Assembly: GCF_008254045.1 (NCBI RefSeq)
Contig: NZ_CP042425.1
Location: forward strand, 7,516,163-7,580,162
Length of the DNA: 64,000 nucleotides
Direction: 5' to 3'
Source of the DNA: Limnoglobus roseus
Lineage (GTDB): Bacteria; Planctomycetota; Planctomycetia; Gemmatales; Gemmataceae
The position numbers were made by a program, and so were the translations under genes. A model generated the notes under the pieces. That model worked only from the letters and a program-made list of their open reading frames with translations, was not told where the DNA came from and made no database searches. Positions 44,339 to 54,800 of this stretch are shown one piece after another. Every line of letters begins with the position of its first letter. Positions within the stretch are counted from its first letter, which is position 1.

Positions 44339-45892
44339 TCAAGGTTTGGCCGCGGACAGTTGGTGGACCGCGCTCGGCAGGGCGACGACCCGCGGGCCGA
44401 CGTGTGCTTCGACGGGGCGAGTCAAGCAGTCGGCCGGCGGGCGGCCGAGCGCGACCCAGAGTTGGAACTGTGCGCGGTTGTAGTCCACGATCGCGTCCAG
44501 GTATTCGGTCTGCGAGCGGTTCAGCAGCCGCAGGCTATCCACGACTTCCAGTGGCAACCCCTGGCCGCCGCGGATGCGGGTCAGGTCTTCGCGGTACGCC
44601 TCGGCACTCGCCCGCACCGCCTTCTCGGCGGCGTCGATCTGCACGAGTCGGGCGGCCGACCGCGCGTGCGCCTCGGCCACTTCGCCGCGGACGACGTTCA
44701 GCGTTTCCAGTTCCCGCAGGCGGCTCTGCTTCATGCGGCTGTCGGCGGCACGGGCGAGGGCGAGGTTGCCGACGCCGAGGTTGCGGAAGGTCCAGAACAC
44801 GGCCACGTCGAGGTCGGTTCGCGTGTCGAAGTCGCCGAACCGCGGGCCAGTGCCGGCGGCCGCGATCAGGTTGCTCCCCCCGCCGAACCCGCCGGCACTG
44901 AACCCGAGCACCACGTTCGGCGAGAACGGCAGCACCTTCGCCAACGACAGTTCGTACAGCGACTGCCGAATGTCGGAGCGGCGGGCGGCCAGTTCCGGCC
45001 GCTGCAACAGGGCGGTGGCGAGCAGGTCCGGCAACGTCATCGTCGCGGGGACCAACGGCGTCGGCACGGCCCACCCCTCGACGGCCTTCAGCCGCGTGGT
45101 CGGGTCGAGATTCAGCAACCCGCACAGCCGGGCCGACGCCGTTAGCATGTCGGCCTCGGTCTGGGCCGTCTCCGCATCCCGCCGCCTCAGTTCGACCGCC
45201 GCCCGGTCGGCGTCGGACTTCTTCCCCTGGCCGCCCTTCGCGTACACGTCCGTCAGGCGGGCGATCTCGGCCGCGTCGGTGCGGTTCTGGATGGCGATGG
45301 CCCGCCGCTGTTCGGCCCGCACCAGGTCCAGGTACGCCAGGCAGACCCGCAGTAGCACGTCGTTGCGAACGGCGTCGGCGGCGGCTCCGGCGGTCACCTG
45401 CCGCTGTCGCGTCGCCAGATAGCCGTACCACGCCGAGCCGACGTTCAGGTTGTAGTTCAGGCCGGGGACGCTCACGGTGCCGCCACCGACCGAGTTCGCC
45501 CCGAGGCCGACGTACGCGGCGTCGCGGTTCACCGGCAAGATCGTGCCGGCGGACTGCTGAAGGACGCCGCGGTGCAGGTCGTAGTTCGTACCGACGTTGA
45601 CGTTCGGCAGCAGTTGCGCGGCCGCCAGTTGCCGCACGGCCGTGGCTTCAAGCACTCGCTGCCGAGCGAGGAGCAACTGCGGATTCTCGACGCCGGCTAA
45701 CGACAACGCGGAGCCGAGGTCGATCGGACATTCGCCGGGTTGCAGGATCGTGCCCGGCGGCGCGTCCGGAATCGACTGTTGAGCGTTCACGCGCGGAGGT
45801 TGCTGGCCAAACGCATGTCCGGCGACGAGCAATCCCACGCAGCCCACGCCGAACCAACGCACGCACCACCGCGGGAAAGATGTTCTGACCAT
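44339..45892 (-). CDS. TolC-family outer membrane efflux protein
   Basis: This 517-residue paralogue of the next gene starts with a Sec signal peptide (WFGVGCVGLLVAGHAFGQ) but has no lipobox. The same landmarks occur in the same order: CPIDLGSALSLAGVENPQ, LLPNVNVGTNYDLHRGVLQQ, ARLCGLLNLDPTTRLKAVEG, PFSPNVVLGFSAGGFGGGSN and LTRIRGGQGLPLEVVDSLRL. The two proteins clearly arose by tandem duplication. A short upstream gap contains its presumed promoter. Which exporter it serves is uncertain. Confidence 0.92.
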   Translation of the reverse strand: MVRTSFPRWCVRWFGVGCVGLLVAGHAFGQQPPRVNAQQSIPDAPPGTILQPGECPIDLGSALSLAGVENPQLLLARQRVLEATAVRQLAAAQLLPNVNVGTNYDLHRGVLQQSAGTILPVNRDAAYVGLGANSVGGGTVSVPGLNYNLNVGSAWYGYLATRQRQVTAGAAADAVRNDVLLRVCLAYLDLVRAEQRRAIAIQNRTDAAEIARLTDVYAKGGQGKKSDADRAAVELRRRDAETAQTEADMLTASARLCGLLNLDPTTRLKAVEGWAVPTPLVPATMTLPDLLATALLQRPELAARRSDIRQSLYELSLAKVLPFSPNVVLGFSAGGFGGGSNLIAAAGTGPRFGDFDTRTDLDVAVFWTFRNLGVGNLALARAADSRMKQSRLRELETLNVVRGEVAEAHARSAARLVQIDAAEKAVRASAEAYREDLTRIRGGQGLPLEVVDSLRLLNRSQTEYLDAIVDYNRAQFQLWVALGRPPADCLTRPVEAHVGPRVVALPSAVHQLSAAKP

Positions 45893-46351
45893 GCGTATCG
45901 CATCGAAAGTAAGGTGTCGGCAATCTGGGGCAAGCAGGGTAAATCATCGGAATAAACCGTCTGGCGAGTTGAACGAAAGCCGGAAACCCCTCACTCTTGC
46001 CCAACCTCCCGACCGGGCCAAGACCTTACCGCGGACGGTGCGAATCGGCGGGGTCGTCGCGGGAAGCCAAAGGCCGGGATTGCTAAATCGGGGACACGCC
46101 TTCCTTAAGGGACGCCGCCAAGCCGATCGACGTGAAGCCACTCTTCCGCCCGGAAACAATCCGCCCCAAGTTCGCCGCCTTCCCGACCCGGCGAACCTCG
46201 ACGTGGCTCGCGGCAAACTCGCGGACCGGCACTCCGGGAGCGGACGTTCGACTCCTCCGCGGGTCCAACCCCGCCCGTCCGACATCCTCTCCGCTGAGGG
46301 TCTGGGACGTGGAAGGCCCGGATTCGCTTTTCCTTTGAATCCTTAGAGCCG
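45893..46351. other. Intergenic, no supported gene
   Basis: About 460 bp between the TolC gene start and the degraded exporter gene. A plus-strand frame at 46132-46338 begins MKPLFRPETIRPKFAAF but has no ribosome site or domain I can name. It may be a gene scrap. Nothing else is visible. Confidence 0.35.
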
Positions 46352-47873
46352 CTACACTCGCTTCTTGAACTGCACGGCCGCGAGCGTGAGGAATACCACG
46401 GCCATCGCCGTCAGGACCACCGCGTTCCGCCAAAGATCACGGCCAACCCGCCCCGCGGAGGATCACGCCGCGGGCGGCGTCGATCATCCACGTCGTCGGC
46501 AACAGGTTTGAGATCGGTTGCAGCACCGCCGGCATCGACTCCGTCGGGAAGATGTACCCGGACAGGAACACGCACGGCAGCACGCTGCCCATCACCTTCT
46601 GCCCGGCCTCCTCGCGGGTGTTGGCCTTCGCCGAGATCATCAGGCCGATGCCCAAGGCGGCGAGCACGAACGGGACGTTGATGACGGGCAGCGTCAAAAA
46701 GTTGCCGGCGACCGGCACGCCGAACACGACCCGCATCAGAGTCGCGATGGTGAGGAACTGCACGAAAGACAGGCACAGGTACGGCACCACCTTGCCGACC
46801 ATCAACTCGCCGGTCCGCACCGGGGTCGTGGACAGTTGTTCGAGGGTGCCGTTCTCTTTCTCCCGCACGAGGGCGTTGGATTCGCTGACCGTGGCGATTT
46901 GCGACACGTCGCCCGGAAAGCGGCGGCCGGGATGGGAATCGACCGCGACTTCGACCTTCTGGCCGACCCACAGTTTGCCAAGTTCGGTGGACGGAACGAA
47001 GACCTTCACCCACAGGTCATCGGCCCGCAGCACGCGGACCACCTGCTGGCCCGCGGCCACGAGGTCGCCGGTGCGGACCGACACCACCTCGACGACGCAG
47101 CGTTCGGGCACCGCGACGACGGCCTCGCGGAGTTGGTGTTCGGCGAACCGCAGGGCGGCCTCGGCCTCGGCGACGGCCGCGTAGGCCGTCGCCTTGTCCT
47201 CGTCGCGGACGCCGCGGCGGATCAGGTTGTACCGTGCCTCGAACCTCGCCCTCTCGGCCGCGGCTTCCGTCACGTCCTCCGCCCGACTGCCCCGGAGTAT
47301 CAATTCCAGGGCCGCCGTCGCGCCGGCGACGCGGCCGCGAGCGGTGTCGCGGCCGGCAAGGGCCGTCTCGCGTTCCAGGTCCGAGTGAACGCCGAGCTTG
47401 TTGAACCGGAAGAATTCGTCTTCCGCCTTCCGCAGGGCAGCCTTCTCGGCGTCCAGGTCGGCGCGGGCCTGTTGCTTTTGCTCCTCGCGGTTCCCTGCTT
47501 TGACGCGGGCCAACCGAGCTTGGGCGGGCTCGGTCGCCGCCTTCGCTTCGGCAATCTCCTCCGGCAGCGGCCCTTGCCGGGCCTTCTCCCAGGCGGCCCG
47601 TGCGGCTTCGAGCCGGTGCTGGGCCTGGTCCCGCCGGGCGGCCAGTTCCTCGGCGTCGAACCAAACGACCGGCGTGCCCGCCTCGACGATGTCCCCTTCG
47701 CGAACCTTCACGGCCGCGACCCGCCCGTCGACCTGCGAGCCGAGCCGTACCTCTTGAACTTCGACCGTGCCGGGCAGCCGCATGACCGCGGGCGTTCGGT
47801 GCGAGGGCCAGTACCACGCGGCCCCGCCGCCGACCGCCGCCAGGGCAAACAAGATGGTTGCGATTCTCTTCAC
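46352..47873 (-). pseudogene. HlyD adaptor fused in frame to the C-terminal half of an ABC-2 permease
   Basis: Residues 1 to about 330 are a HlyD/YbhG-type adaptor: signal anchor, biotinyl-lipoyl half (GSQVDGRVAAVKVREGDIVE), a coiled coil, and the second barrel half (VVEVVSVRTGDLVAAGQQVV) up to GDVSQIATVS. At about residue 331 (near nt 46880) it switches without a stop to an ABC-2 permease beginning in ALVREKENGTLEQLSTTPVR and running through four membrane helices to MIDAARGVILRGAGWP. The rest of the permease (DLWRNAVVLTAMAVVFLTLA to VQFKKRV, stop at 46352) continues in another frame, one base off. In intact operons an ATPase gene lies between adaptor and permease; here it and the permease N-terminus are gone. 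A deletion plus frameshift makes this a nonfunctional relic. Confidence 0.85.
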
Positions 47874-48011
47874 GACTTCGCCTCCGACGTCTCCGATCTG
47901 GTTTTCTGAAATGCACTGCCGCCCGCGATCGCGGTTCGGACACGCAAAACAAAAAAATTGGCGGTCGGGCAGCAGTAGGCCAGAAAGGGGTTCAAGCGAA
48001 ATCGTCGGGCG

Positions 48012-49637
48012 TTACTGCTCGGGCGGCCGGGTGGCCCCCACGCCCATGCCGCGGCGCAGCATGAGGCCGCTGGCGCTCATGTTGACGAACATCATCCCGC
48101 CGAGGATCAGCGGCGTCCACGGCAGGACGGCGACCAGCAGCAGGGCGAGGACGTAAAACAGCGACCCTTGCACGTACAGGCCGCCGGCCTCCGAGGCGAA
48201 CGCGAGGTACGTGTGGCCGAGGTGGCCGGCCCACAGCGGGTAGACCAGATACATCAGGTCGAGCCGGTCGGCCGGCACGACCGCCCGCACCACGATCCAC
48301 GCCACCACGGCCCCGACGCACTCCGACGACCAGACGATGACGAAGTGCCGCCGCTGGGCGGGCGGCACGAGCAGGAACGTCGGGCGGGCCATCACGTGTA
48401 GGGCTACTTGTAGGGCGATGATCACGGCCAGCGAAACGCCGGTCATCCACACCGGGAAGTCGGCCTCGTGCCGCCACGCGAAGTACGCCGACGTGTGGAT
48501 GATCAGCGGAAACGGTGCCAGGGCAAGTAACCAAGCCGAGTAGCGGGAGAAGTTCGGGTGGAAGTTCCCCCGCTTCAGGTTGCGGGCCATCTGGCCGAGG
48601 ACCGACGGCGGGCGGGCGTGAATCGGTTCGCCGGCCAGGTAGCGGTCCAGGTCGGCGGCCAGGGCGGCGGCCGACGGGTAGCGGTCGTCCGGTTGCTTCT
48701 CCAGGCACTTCAGGCAAACGACTTCCAGGTCTTTCGGCACGCCGGGCTGAAGGGCCGACGGCGGGGCCGGCGGGTGTTCGCTGACGAGGCGGATGGTTTC
48801 CAGCACCGTCTGGCCGCGGAACGGCGGGCGGCCGGTGAGCAGTTCGTACAGGATCGCCCCGAGGGAATACACGTCGGCCGCCGGGCCGACCGTGCGGTCG
48901 CCGGCGGCCTGTTCGGGCGGCATGTAGCTCGGCGAGCCGATGGCCGTGCCGGTGCGCGTGCGGGCGGAGTCGTCGCCGAGCCGCTTCGCGAGGCCGAAGT
49001 CCGTCACCTTCGGCGTGCCGTCCGGGTCGAGCAGCACGTTGCCCGGCTTCAGGTCTCGGTGGACGATGCCGCGGTCGTGGGCGTGCTGCACGGCCTGGGC
49101 CAACGTCCGTGACAGTTCGGCCGCCCGCCGCGGGTCGATCGGCGTGCCGCCGAGGTGGTCGGCGAGACTGCCGCCGGAGACGAATTCCAGCACCAGGAAC
49201 GGCCGCCCGGCCGCCTCGCCGGCCTCGTACACCTGGACGATGTTCGGGTGTTGCAGGGCGGCGACCGCCCGCGCCTCGTCCTGGAAGCGGGCGAGTTGCT
49301 GCCGGTCGGCGGTGTCGCCGGCCAGGATCATCTTCAGGGCGACGACGCGACCGAGCCGGCGGTGGTTGGCCCGGTACACGATGCCCATGCCGCCGTTGCC
49401 GACCACGCCCAGCACGTCGTACCCGTCCACGGCCGGCACCGCAGGCATGCCGGCGGCCGTCGGTTCGGGCACGTCGATGAAGCCGCGAATCTGCTGCTGC
49501 CGGCGGATGCGGACGCGGAGTTCGTCTTGCAGAACCGGGTCGTCGGGGCAGAGTTGTTCCGCGGTCGCGGTCTTGCCCTGCTGCCGAAGTTCGTCCCAGT
49601 CGGCCAGCAGGTCGTACACGCGGGTCGTGTCGGACAC
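48012..49637 (-). CDS. Membrane Ser/Thr protein kinase (Hanks type)
   Basis: This 541-residue kinase has an N-terminal helical segment (about 1-70) followed by a complete catalytic domain: GNGGMGIVYRA glycine loop, Lys in VVALKMIL, HRDLKPGN catalytic loop, DFGLAK, SPSYMPPEQA activation segment, and DVYSLGAILYELLTGRPPF. All catalytic residues are present. The C-terminal 170 residues contain about five hydrophobic helices (WLLALAPFPLIIHTSAYFAW, MTGVSLAVIIALQVALHVM and others), so the kinase faces the cytoplasm. It lies 15 bp downstream of an ECF sigma gene that carries an internal TAG, so the partner it would normally regulate is probably lost. Confidence 0.94.
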   Translation of the reverse strand: MSDTTRVYDLLADWDELRQQGKTATAEQLCPDDPVLQDELRVRIRRQQQIRGFIDVPEPTAAGMPAVPAVDGYDVLGVVGNGGMGIVYRANHRRLGRVVALKMILAGDTADRQQLARFQDEARAVAALQHPNIVQVYEAGEAAGRPFLVLEFVSGGSLADHLGGTPIDPRRAAELSRTLAQAVQHAHDRGIVHRDLKPGNVLLDPDGTPKVTDFGLAKRLGDDSARTRTGTAIGSPSYMPPEQAAGDRTVGPAADVYSLGAILYELLTGRPPFRGQTVLETIRLVSEHPPAPPSALQPGVPKDLEVVCLKCLEKQPDDRYPSAAALAADLDRYLAGEPIHARPPSVLGQMARNLKRGNFHPNFSRYSAWLLALAPFPLIIHTSAYFAWRHEADFPVWMTGVSLAVIIALQVALHVMARPTFLLVPPAQRRHFVIVWSSECVGAVVAWIVVRAVVPADRLDLMYLVYPLWAGHLGHTYLAFASEAGGLYVQGSLFYVLALLLVAVLPWTPLILGGMMFVNMSASGLMLRRGMGVGATRPPEQ

Positions 49638-49652
49638 GGCCGCTCCCTTCGT

Positions 49653-50243
49653 TCAGTTGCCGGACCCGGCGAGGCAGTCGGACAGCTTGTCGGTCGCGGC
49701 CAGCCACAGGCGGCTGACCTTGCGGGGGTGCAGGGCGAGGGCCGCGGCGATTTCCGCCTGCGGTAGGTCGAGGTAGTAGTGCATCTCGAACACCGACCTC
49801 TCGTCGTCGGGTAACTCGGCCACCCGTCGGTGGAACTCGGTCCACACGACGAGCCGGGCCGGGTCGAGGTTTTGCCCGCCGGCGGCCGACCCGACCTGCT
49901 ACCCGTCGAGGCCCAGGGCGTCGTGACTGTGGCCCCGCCGCCCGCGCTCGACGAGGTCGAGGAGGACGTGCCGAACCTTCTGTGCGGCCAACCGGAAGAA
50001 GTGTTCGACCGACTCCGGTTCCACCGATTCCATCGCCTTCGCCAGCCGCAGCCACGTCTCATGGACGACGCTGTCCACCTCGTGCCGGCCGGCCAGGGCC
50101 GGGAACGACGCGGACAGGATGTGGGCGGTCAGGCGACGGAGCCGCCCGCACGCGGCGTCGAGCAGATCCCGGCGGGCGGCCGGGTCGCCGCGTCGCACGC
50201 GGTTCACGATCGACTGGAGGTGCTGCGTGGACTCGTTCGACAT
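49653..50243 (-). pseudogene. ECF sigma factor interrupted by an in-frame TAG
   Basis: One frame runs from ATG 50243 to TGA near 49653 with a single internal TAG at 49901-49899. The first 114 codons encode sigma region 2 (LSASFPALAGRHEVDSVVHE, HFFRLAAQKVRHVLLDLVER) and the linker. After the stop the frame goes on as AGGQNLDPARLVVWTEFHRR, then region 4 (LPQAEIAAALALHPRKVSRL). No other lesion is visible. The regions are split exactly between the two functional domains. It is either a recent pseudogene, a sequencing error, or a leaky stop; a start inside the second half at GTG 49847 has no clear ribosome site. Confidence 0.85.
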
Positions 50244-50392
50244 CGGCTTCGGGTCGAGATGACCCCTCGGGAATGACTGCGATTGGATTCGTTCAGGCAG
50301 TCATCCTAAGATCGGCGGCAGGTGGGGGCAACTCGCTGCCATCCGAGCGATGTTGATACGCGGTTCGAAGTGAGGGCACGGACGAAGGCGAG

Positions 50393-50710
50393 TCACCCCG
50401 GCGCCCGCCGGTCGGGGTCAGCGCGGCTGCCCTCCGGGCGGAAAACCCGCCCCAACTCGCCGAGCAGGCTGAGGCGGTCTACGCCCGTGCTCTCGGCCAC
50501 GTCGAGAACCCACCACGGCAGCGAATCGCCCGTATAAGGCACGCGGACGGGCGGGCCGAGGGCGGGTTGCCCCGGTAGGTCAGGGAGGGTCACGCGGAAG
50601 TGGTCGGCGAGCAGGTGCAGTTCGGACAAGAGGTGCGCGGAACTCGCCAGCGACCCGTGCAGGCAGATCAACGGCGGTGCCGTCGGGTCACCGGCCAGCA
50701 ACACATGCAT
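50393..50710 (-). pseudogene. Alpha/beta hydrolase, truncated and frameshifted
   Basis: The frame opens with MHVLLAGDPTAPPLICLHGS, the oxyanion region of alpha/beta hydrolases, then ELHLLADHFRVTLPDLPGQP. At the nucleophile elbow the frame breaks: it reads LLGELGRVF, whereas an adjacent frame reads WGGFSARRAAALTP, which is the expected elbow sequence. The frame stops at 50393 and no lid or catalytic His domain follows. Confidence 0.7.
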
Positions 50711-50957
50711 TCGGCTCAGCGAGGTCCGTACCTACCTCCGTTCGACGGGCGCGTCGATCTTTTGAAGGAACCGCTCGTATCAATCGACCGATCGGACACG
50801 AGCAACATTGCTTTTGAAAATGGTCCCGGCGTCGACCGCAGTCCCCGTGCGTTCTGTGAGGTTGTGTTAGGCCTCCGAAAAACTTAGCCGACGGTGCGCC
50901 CGGTTCGGACCGAACGGACGGCGGACTGCTCACGACGGTGAACGGTAGATTCTCACC

Positions 50958-51194
50958 TCAACCGTGCCGGCGAACCAAGATCGCCGACTTGGGACGTCGG
51001 GTTCGGTGCCGGTAGTTTCGCATGTCGGCGGGCAGGGAATCCAGGAACCGGGACCAGTCATCGCCGCCCCGGCACCCGCGGTCGTACCCTTCATCCCACA
51101 AGAAGGCCGCGAGTTCCTCAACAAAAGGCTCGGCCACATCGGGCATCCGCTCGCGGGCGACGGGTAACAGGTCACTAATGCAGGTGATTTTCAT
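50958..51194 (-). CDS. Small hypothetical protein
   Basis: A 78-residue protein starts at ATG 51194 with a GAGAGAG stretch about 9 nt upstream. The longer in-frame version (to 51617) is low in complexity and overlaps a direct repeat, so I favour the short form. The first two thirds are acidic and helical (RMPDVAEPFVEELAAFLWDE), with GCRGGDDWSRFLDSLPADM following, and the tail is strongly basic (NYRHRTRRPKSAILVRRHG). I do not recognise a family. Confidence 0.5.
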   Translation of the reverse strand: MKITCISDLLPVARERMPDVAEPFVEELAAFLWDEGYDRGCRGGDDWSRFLDSLPADMRNYRHRTRRPKSAILVRRHG

Positions 51195-51867
51195 TTCTCG
51201 ATACTCTCTCGGCGGAATCAGAAAATCGAGCATAGAACGAGACGGTCGCCCGTGCCAGGATTCGGGGACGACGGCGGCAAGCCGGGGCCGGATTGACGGT
51301 GGTAGGACAGCCTCCTCCCCAACGGAGCCACCCATGAGTTGCCCGCAGTCGAGCGTAAGGACGGGAGGATGGCCACAATCGCCCTCGCCCTTGCTGAGAA
51401 CCGTGACGATAAGAGGCAACGGATCGTGCCGAGTGCGACGAGGCCCGTGGCCGCCGGTGCAACCGCGACCGGTCGTGTGACGATAAGGGGCGACGGATCG
51501 TGCCGAGTGCGACCGCACGAGGGATGGCCGGGAGTTGAGTTCGCGCTTGCCGTCAGAGCGTAAAGACTTGGTTCGCGAGATTCGAACTCGCTTGAAACGG
51601 TGATCGCATCGCGACAAGCCTCGGATCAGCCATGCGCCATGCCTACCCGTCTTCCCAACTCCGCCCTTGATTCATTGCTGACCGGATGAAGTCTTGCATT
51701 TTCGATGCGCTCGTAACTCCAGACACGGGTTCGTACAAGCACGATAGTGGGGCAGAACGTCGTTCGTGAAAGTGCGCCAGGGTCGAATCGCAGCGGACCC
51801 TGGACACAGAAAACGAATTACCGATGTCATACACGACCGTATGCCGGGATACGAGTGCGTCTCGTGC
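51195..51867. other. Intergenic with a direct repeat, no supported gene
   Basis: About 670 bp. It holds the 37-bp direct repeat listed next and, near 51575-51591 on the minus strand, a T-arm-like hairpin (GCGAG-TTCGAAT-CTCGC) without the rest of a tRNA. The part next to the giant gene's 3' end shows no clear terminator. Confidence 0.4.
51403..51513 (+). repeat. 37-bp direct repeat, two copies
   Basis: Copies at 51403-51439 and 51477-51513 differ at two positions (both start GTGACGATAAG and end CGTGCCGAGTGCGAC). The start-to-start distance is 74 bp, exactly twice the unit length. There are only two copies, so this is not a CRISPR array. Confidence 0.75.
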
Positions 51868-54800
51868 CTATCCGACCGTGACGCCGCCCAGGAAACTGGC
51901 GTCATATGCGAAGTAGTCGTCGATGGTCTGCCCGTCGTCGGACAGGACGCGCACCCGCGGGGCACCGCCGGGGCCGGCCCCGACCACAAGGTTCGTGCCG
52001 GCGGCCGTCGTCACCGTGCCGATCGAGACGCCGCCGGTGAACGACGGCTCGAATGCGTCGATCGTGCGGTCTGGGATGTCGTCGGCGTCGGCATAGACGT
52101 TCACCACGCCTGGACCGCCCGGTCCAGCGGCGGTGACGAGTTGAGCCTTCGCCGACCCGTCGAGGTAGCCGGCCGCCACGGACACGCCGCCGCGGAGGGC
52201 CGCGTCGTAGGCGAGGAACTGGTTCCGCAGCGTGCCGTCCGGGTTGTACACGGCCACCACCGGGCCGCCGCCGGCACCCGCCCCGACGATGACGTTGTCC
52301 CGACCGGTCCCGTCGAGGTCGCCGGCGGCAACGTTCACGCCCACGCGGGCGTCCGGCGAGAAGGCGAAGAAGTCGCCGATCAGGCCGGTCATCTGCGCCA
52401 CGCCGCCGGCGGCTTGTGGAGCGAAGCTGAACGACCGCACCCGCGGCCCGCCGCCGACACCCGCACCGACGACGATGTCGAGGCCGAGGCCGCCGCTGAG
52501 CCGGGCGAGGGCGACCGACGCCCCGCCGCGGAAGGACGACTCGAACGCGAAGAAGTCAGCCAGCAGGGCGGTCGGGCTGATCTCCCCGGCGTCCGAAATT
52601 TGGTCCAGCTTGGTCCCGTCGATCACGAGGATGCGCGGGCCGCCACCGATGCCCGCCGCGACGACGACGTCCGGGGTGCCGTCGCCGTTCACGTCGCCGA
52701 CGGCCACCGTCGCCCCGCCACGGAACGACGACTCGAAGGCGAAGAAGTCGGCCTTCTTCGCGCCGGTGGCCTGGTCGAAGACCTGCACTCGTGCCCCGCC
52801 GCCGTCGCCAGCAGCAAGGGCGTACCACGGGGCGGTGTTCGACACCGTCGCGGCGAGGGTCGAGACGGGCGTGGCCGCCGCGGCTGCGGCGAAGGCGGCG
52901 CCGGTGTATTCCGCCACGACAGAGGCGATGTCGCGCTGCCCCGTCGCCGCGGCGGCGAGGGCCGTGTTCACGTCGGTGCCGGCCACGATCTGGGCCGCCA
53001 CGATGTGCCGCATGTAGTCCGCGCCAGCCCCGACGGGGGTCGCCTCGAAGTGACGGTTGATGCCGGCCAGCACGGCCGCCGCGCCGGTCACGAGGGCGTC
53101 GTCGAGCGTGACGTTCAGTCGGCCCGCCGTGTCGAGGATCAGGTCACGGACGGCCGCGTCGTTCGCCAACCCCGGGTCGCCGTTGCCGTTCCCGATGGCC
53201 GCGGCGAGGCTGTTGAAGAACGCGGCGTCCACATCCGCCCCGGACCGACCGACCAGCGCCGCGATGCCGTTGCTCAGGCCGGCGAGTTCGACGGCCGCCG
53301 TCAGCGAACGGCCGGCGTCGGCGCGACCCGTCATCGCCAGGTCGATGACGTTCTCCCGTAGGACGTTGATGGTATCGGGGATGCCGAGGGCCGCCGCCAC
53401 CGTGGCCGCCGCCTCGTCGATCGACAGGGCCGGGGACGTGGCCCGCACGGCTTGCACGAGCGTCGAGAGCGGCGACACCATCGTCGCCGGGGCTGGGGCG
53501 GTCAGGGTCATCGTGTTCGGCAGGTTCGTGGCCACGTTCGTGCCGCCGAACGCCACGATCAGGCCGCTGGCGCCTTCGGGCAGAGCCAAGCGGTAGGTGC
53601 CGTCGGCCGCGCTGACCGTGTTTGGCTCGCCTGCGTCGAGCACGCCGTTGCCGTTGGCGTCGTAGAACACCATCGCCCCGGCGATCTGGTTGTCAAGGAT
53701 GCACGGGCTCGCGTTGTAGATCGCGCTCCCGACGCTCTTCACGACGCTGGCGGCCTTGTTGACGACCTTCCCGGCCGCGTCCACAACTTTCCCGGCGGCG
53801 TTGAGAAGGCCCTGAACGATCGCGTTCGACACGCCCGTGATGTCCACCGAGCCGTTGAAGTAGACCTTGATGCCGACGTCCAGCCCGGCCAGCCGGACCG
53901 ACAGGGCCGTGTAACTTTCGCTGTTCTTGCCGGCGGTGTAGGACGAGGTCAGGTTCACGCTCCCCAGGGTGAGCGAGACGCCCTTCAAGTCGATGAACGT
54001 CTTGAAGAAGCTCGGCAGGTCCAGGCTGCTCTTGATGGTCACGCTGCCGGTGCCGGACAGCGTGTACACGCTGTTGGCGTAGTTCAGGGCCAGGCTCACG
54101 TTTCCGACCGTCAGCCCGGCGACGCCGAGGGTGTTGGACAGCGTGCCGTTCACGCTGTCCACGGTCCCCTTGGTGGTGTCCACGACGATGCCGCCGGTCG
54201 TGCCGTTGCCGAGTTGCACGGCGAACGTCTCGAAGCCGTAGGTGGCGGACGCCGTGCCGTCGATGACGAACTTGCCCGAGCTGCGGGTATACTTGAACCC
54301 GAAGTCGGCCTTGCCGAACGTCAGCCCAGCGAAGGTGACGTCCGACGTGACCGTCAGGGCCATCGCCGTCAGCGTACCGTCCACGATTTGCAGCCCCGGC
54401 GTCGTGCCGCGGCCGAACGTCAGGGTGATGTCGCCGATGCCCGTGATCGTGGCCGTCAGGCCACCGCTCATCGTGAACGTGCTCGTCGCGGCCGTGTACC
54501 GGAAGTTCACGCCCTTGCCCTTGAGCGTGACCAGGCCGACGCTGAAGTCGGCCCCGACGGTCATGTTCAGGCTCTTGAGTTCGCCGTTCGTGATCACCAG
54601 GCCGGGGTCGGCCGGGGTGCCGAAGGTGATCTTCAGGCCGCCGACGCCGATCAGGCCCACGCCGGCTGACCCGGTGAGCTTGAAGGTGCTGTCCGCCGCC
54701 GTGTACTGGAACCGCAGGCCGTCGGCCGTAAACACGATGGCGTTGACAGTGAACTTCGCGTCCACCCGCACGTCCAGGCTGGTGAGCGAGCCGTCGGTGA

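Noticed and set aside
46518..47909. Plus-strand frame of 463 codons opposite the HlyD fusion
   Set aside because: Antisense to a recognisable adaptor, with no domain of its own.
49899..49901. Programmed amber recoding in the sigma factor
   Set aside because: Attractive because a TAG also interrupts the kinase at 33706, but the kinase also has a frameshift and no recoding element or suppressor is visible here. Decay or sequencing error is simpler.
51403..51513. Possible CRISPR array
   Set aside because: Only two direct repeats and one 37-bp interval, no leader and no cas genes in the window.
51575..51591. tRNA-like T-arm on the minus strand (GCGAG-TTCGAAT-CTCGC)
   Set aside because: The T-loop is perfect, but no acceptor, D-arm or anticodon arm can be folded around it, so it is not a tRNA gene. 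It could be a fossil of a tRNA 3' end but the evidence is too thin.
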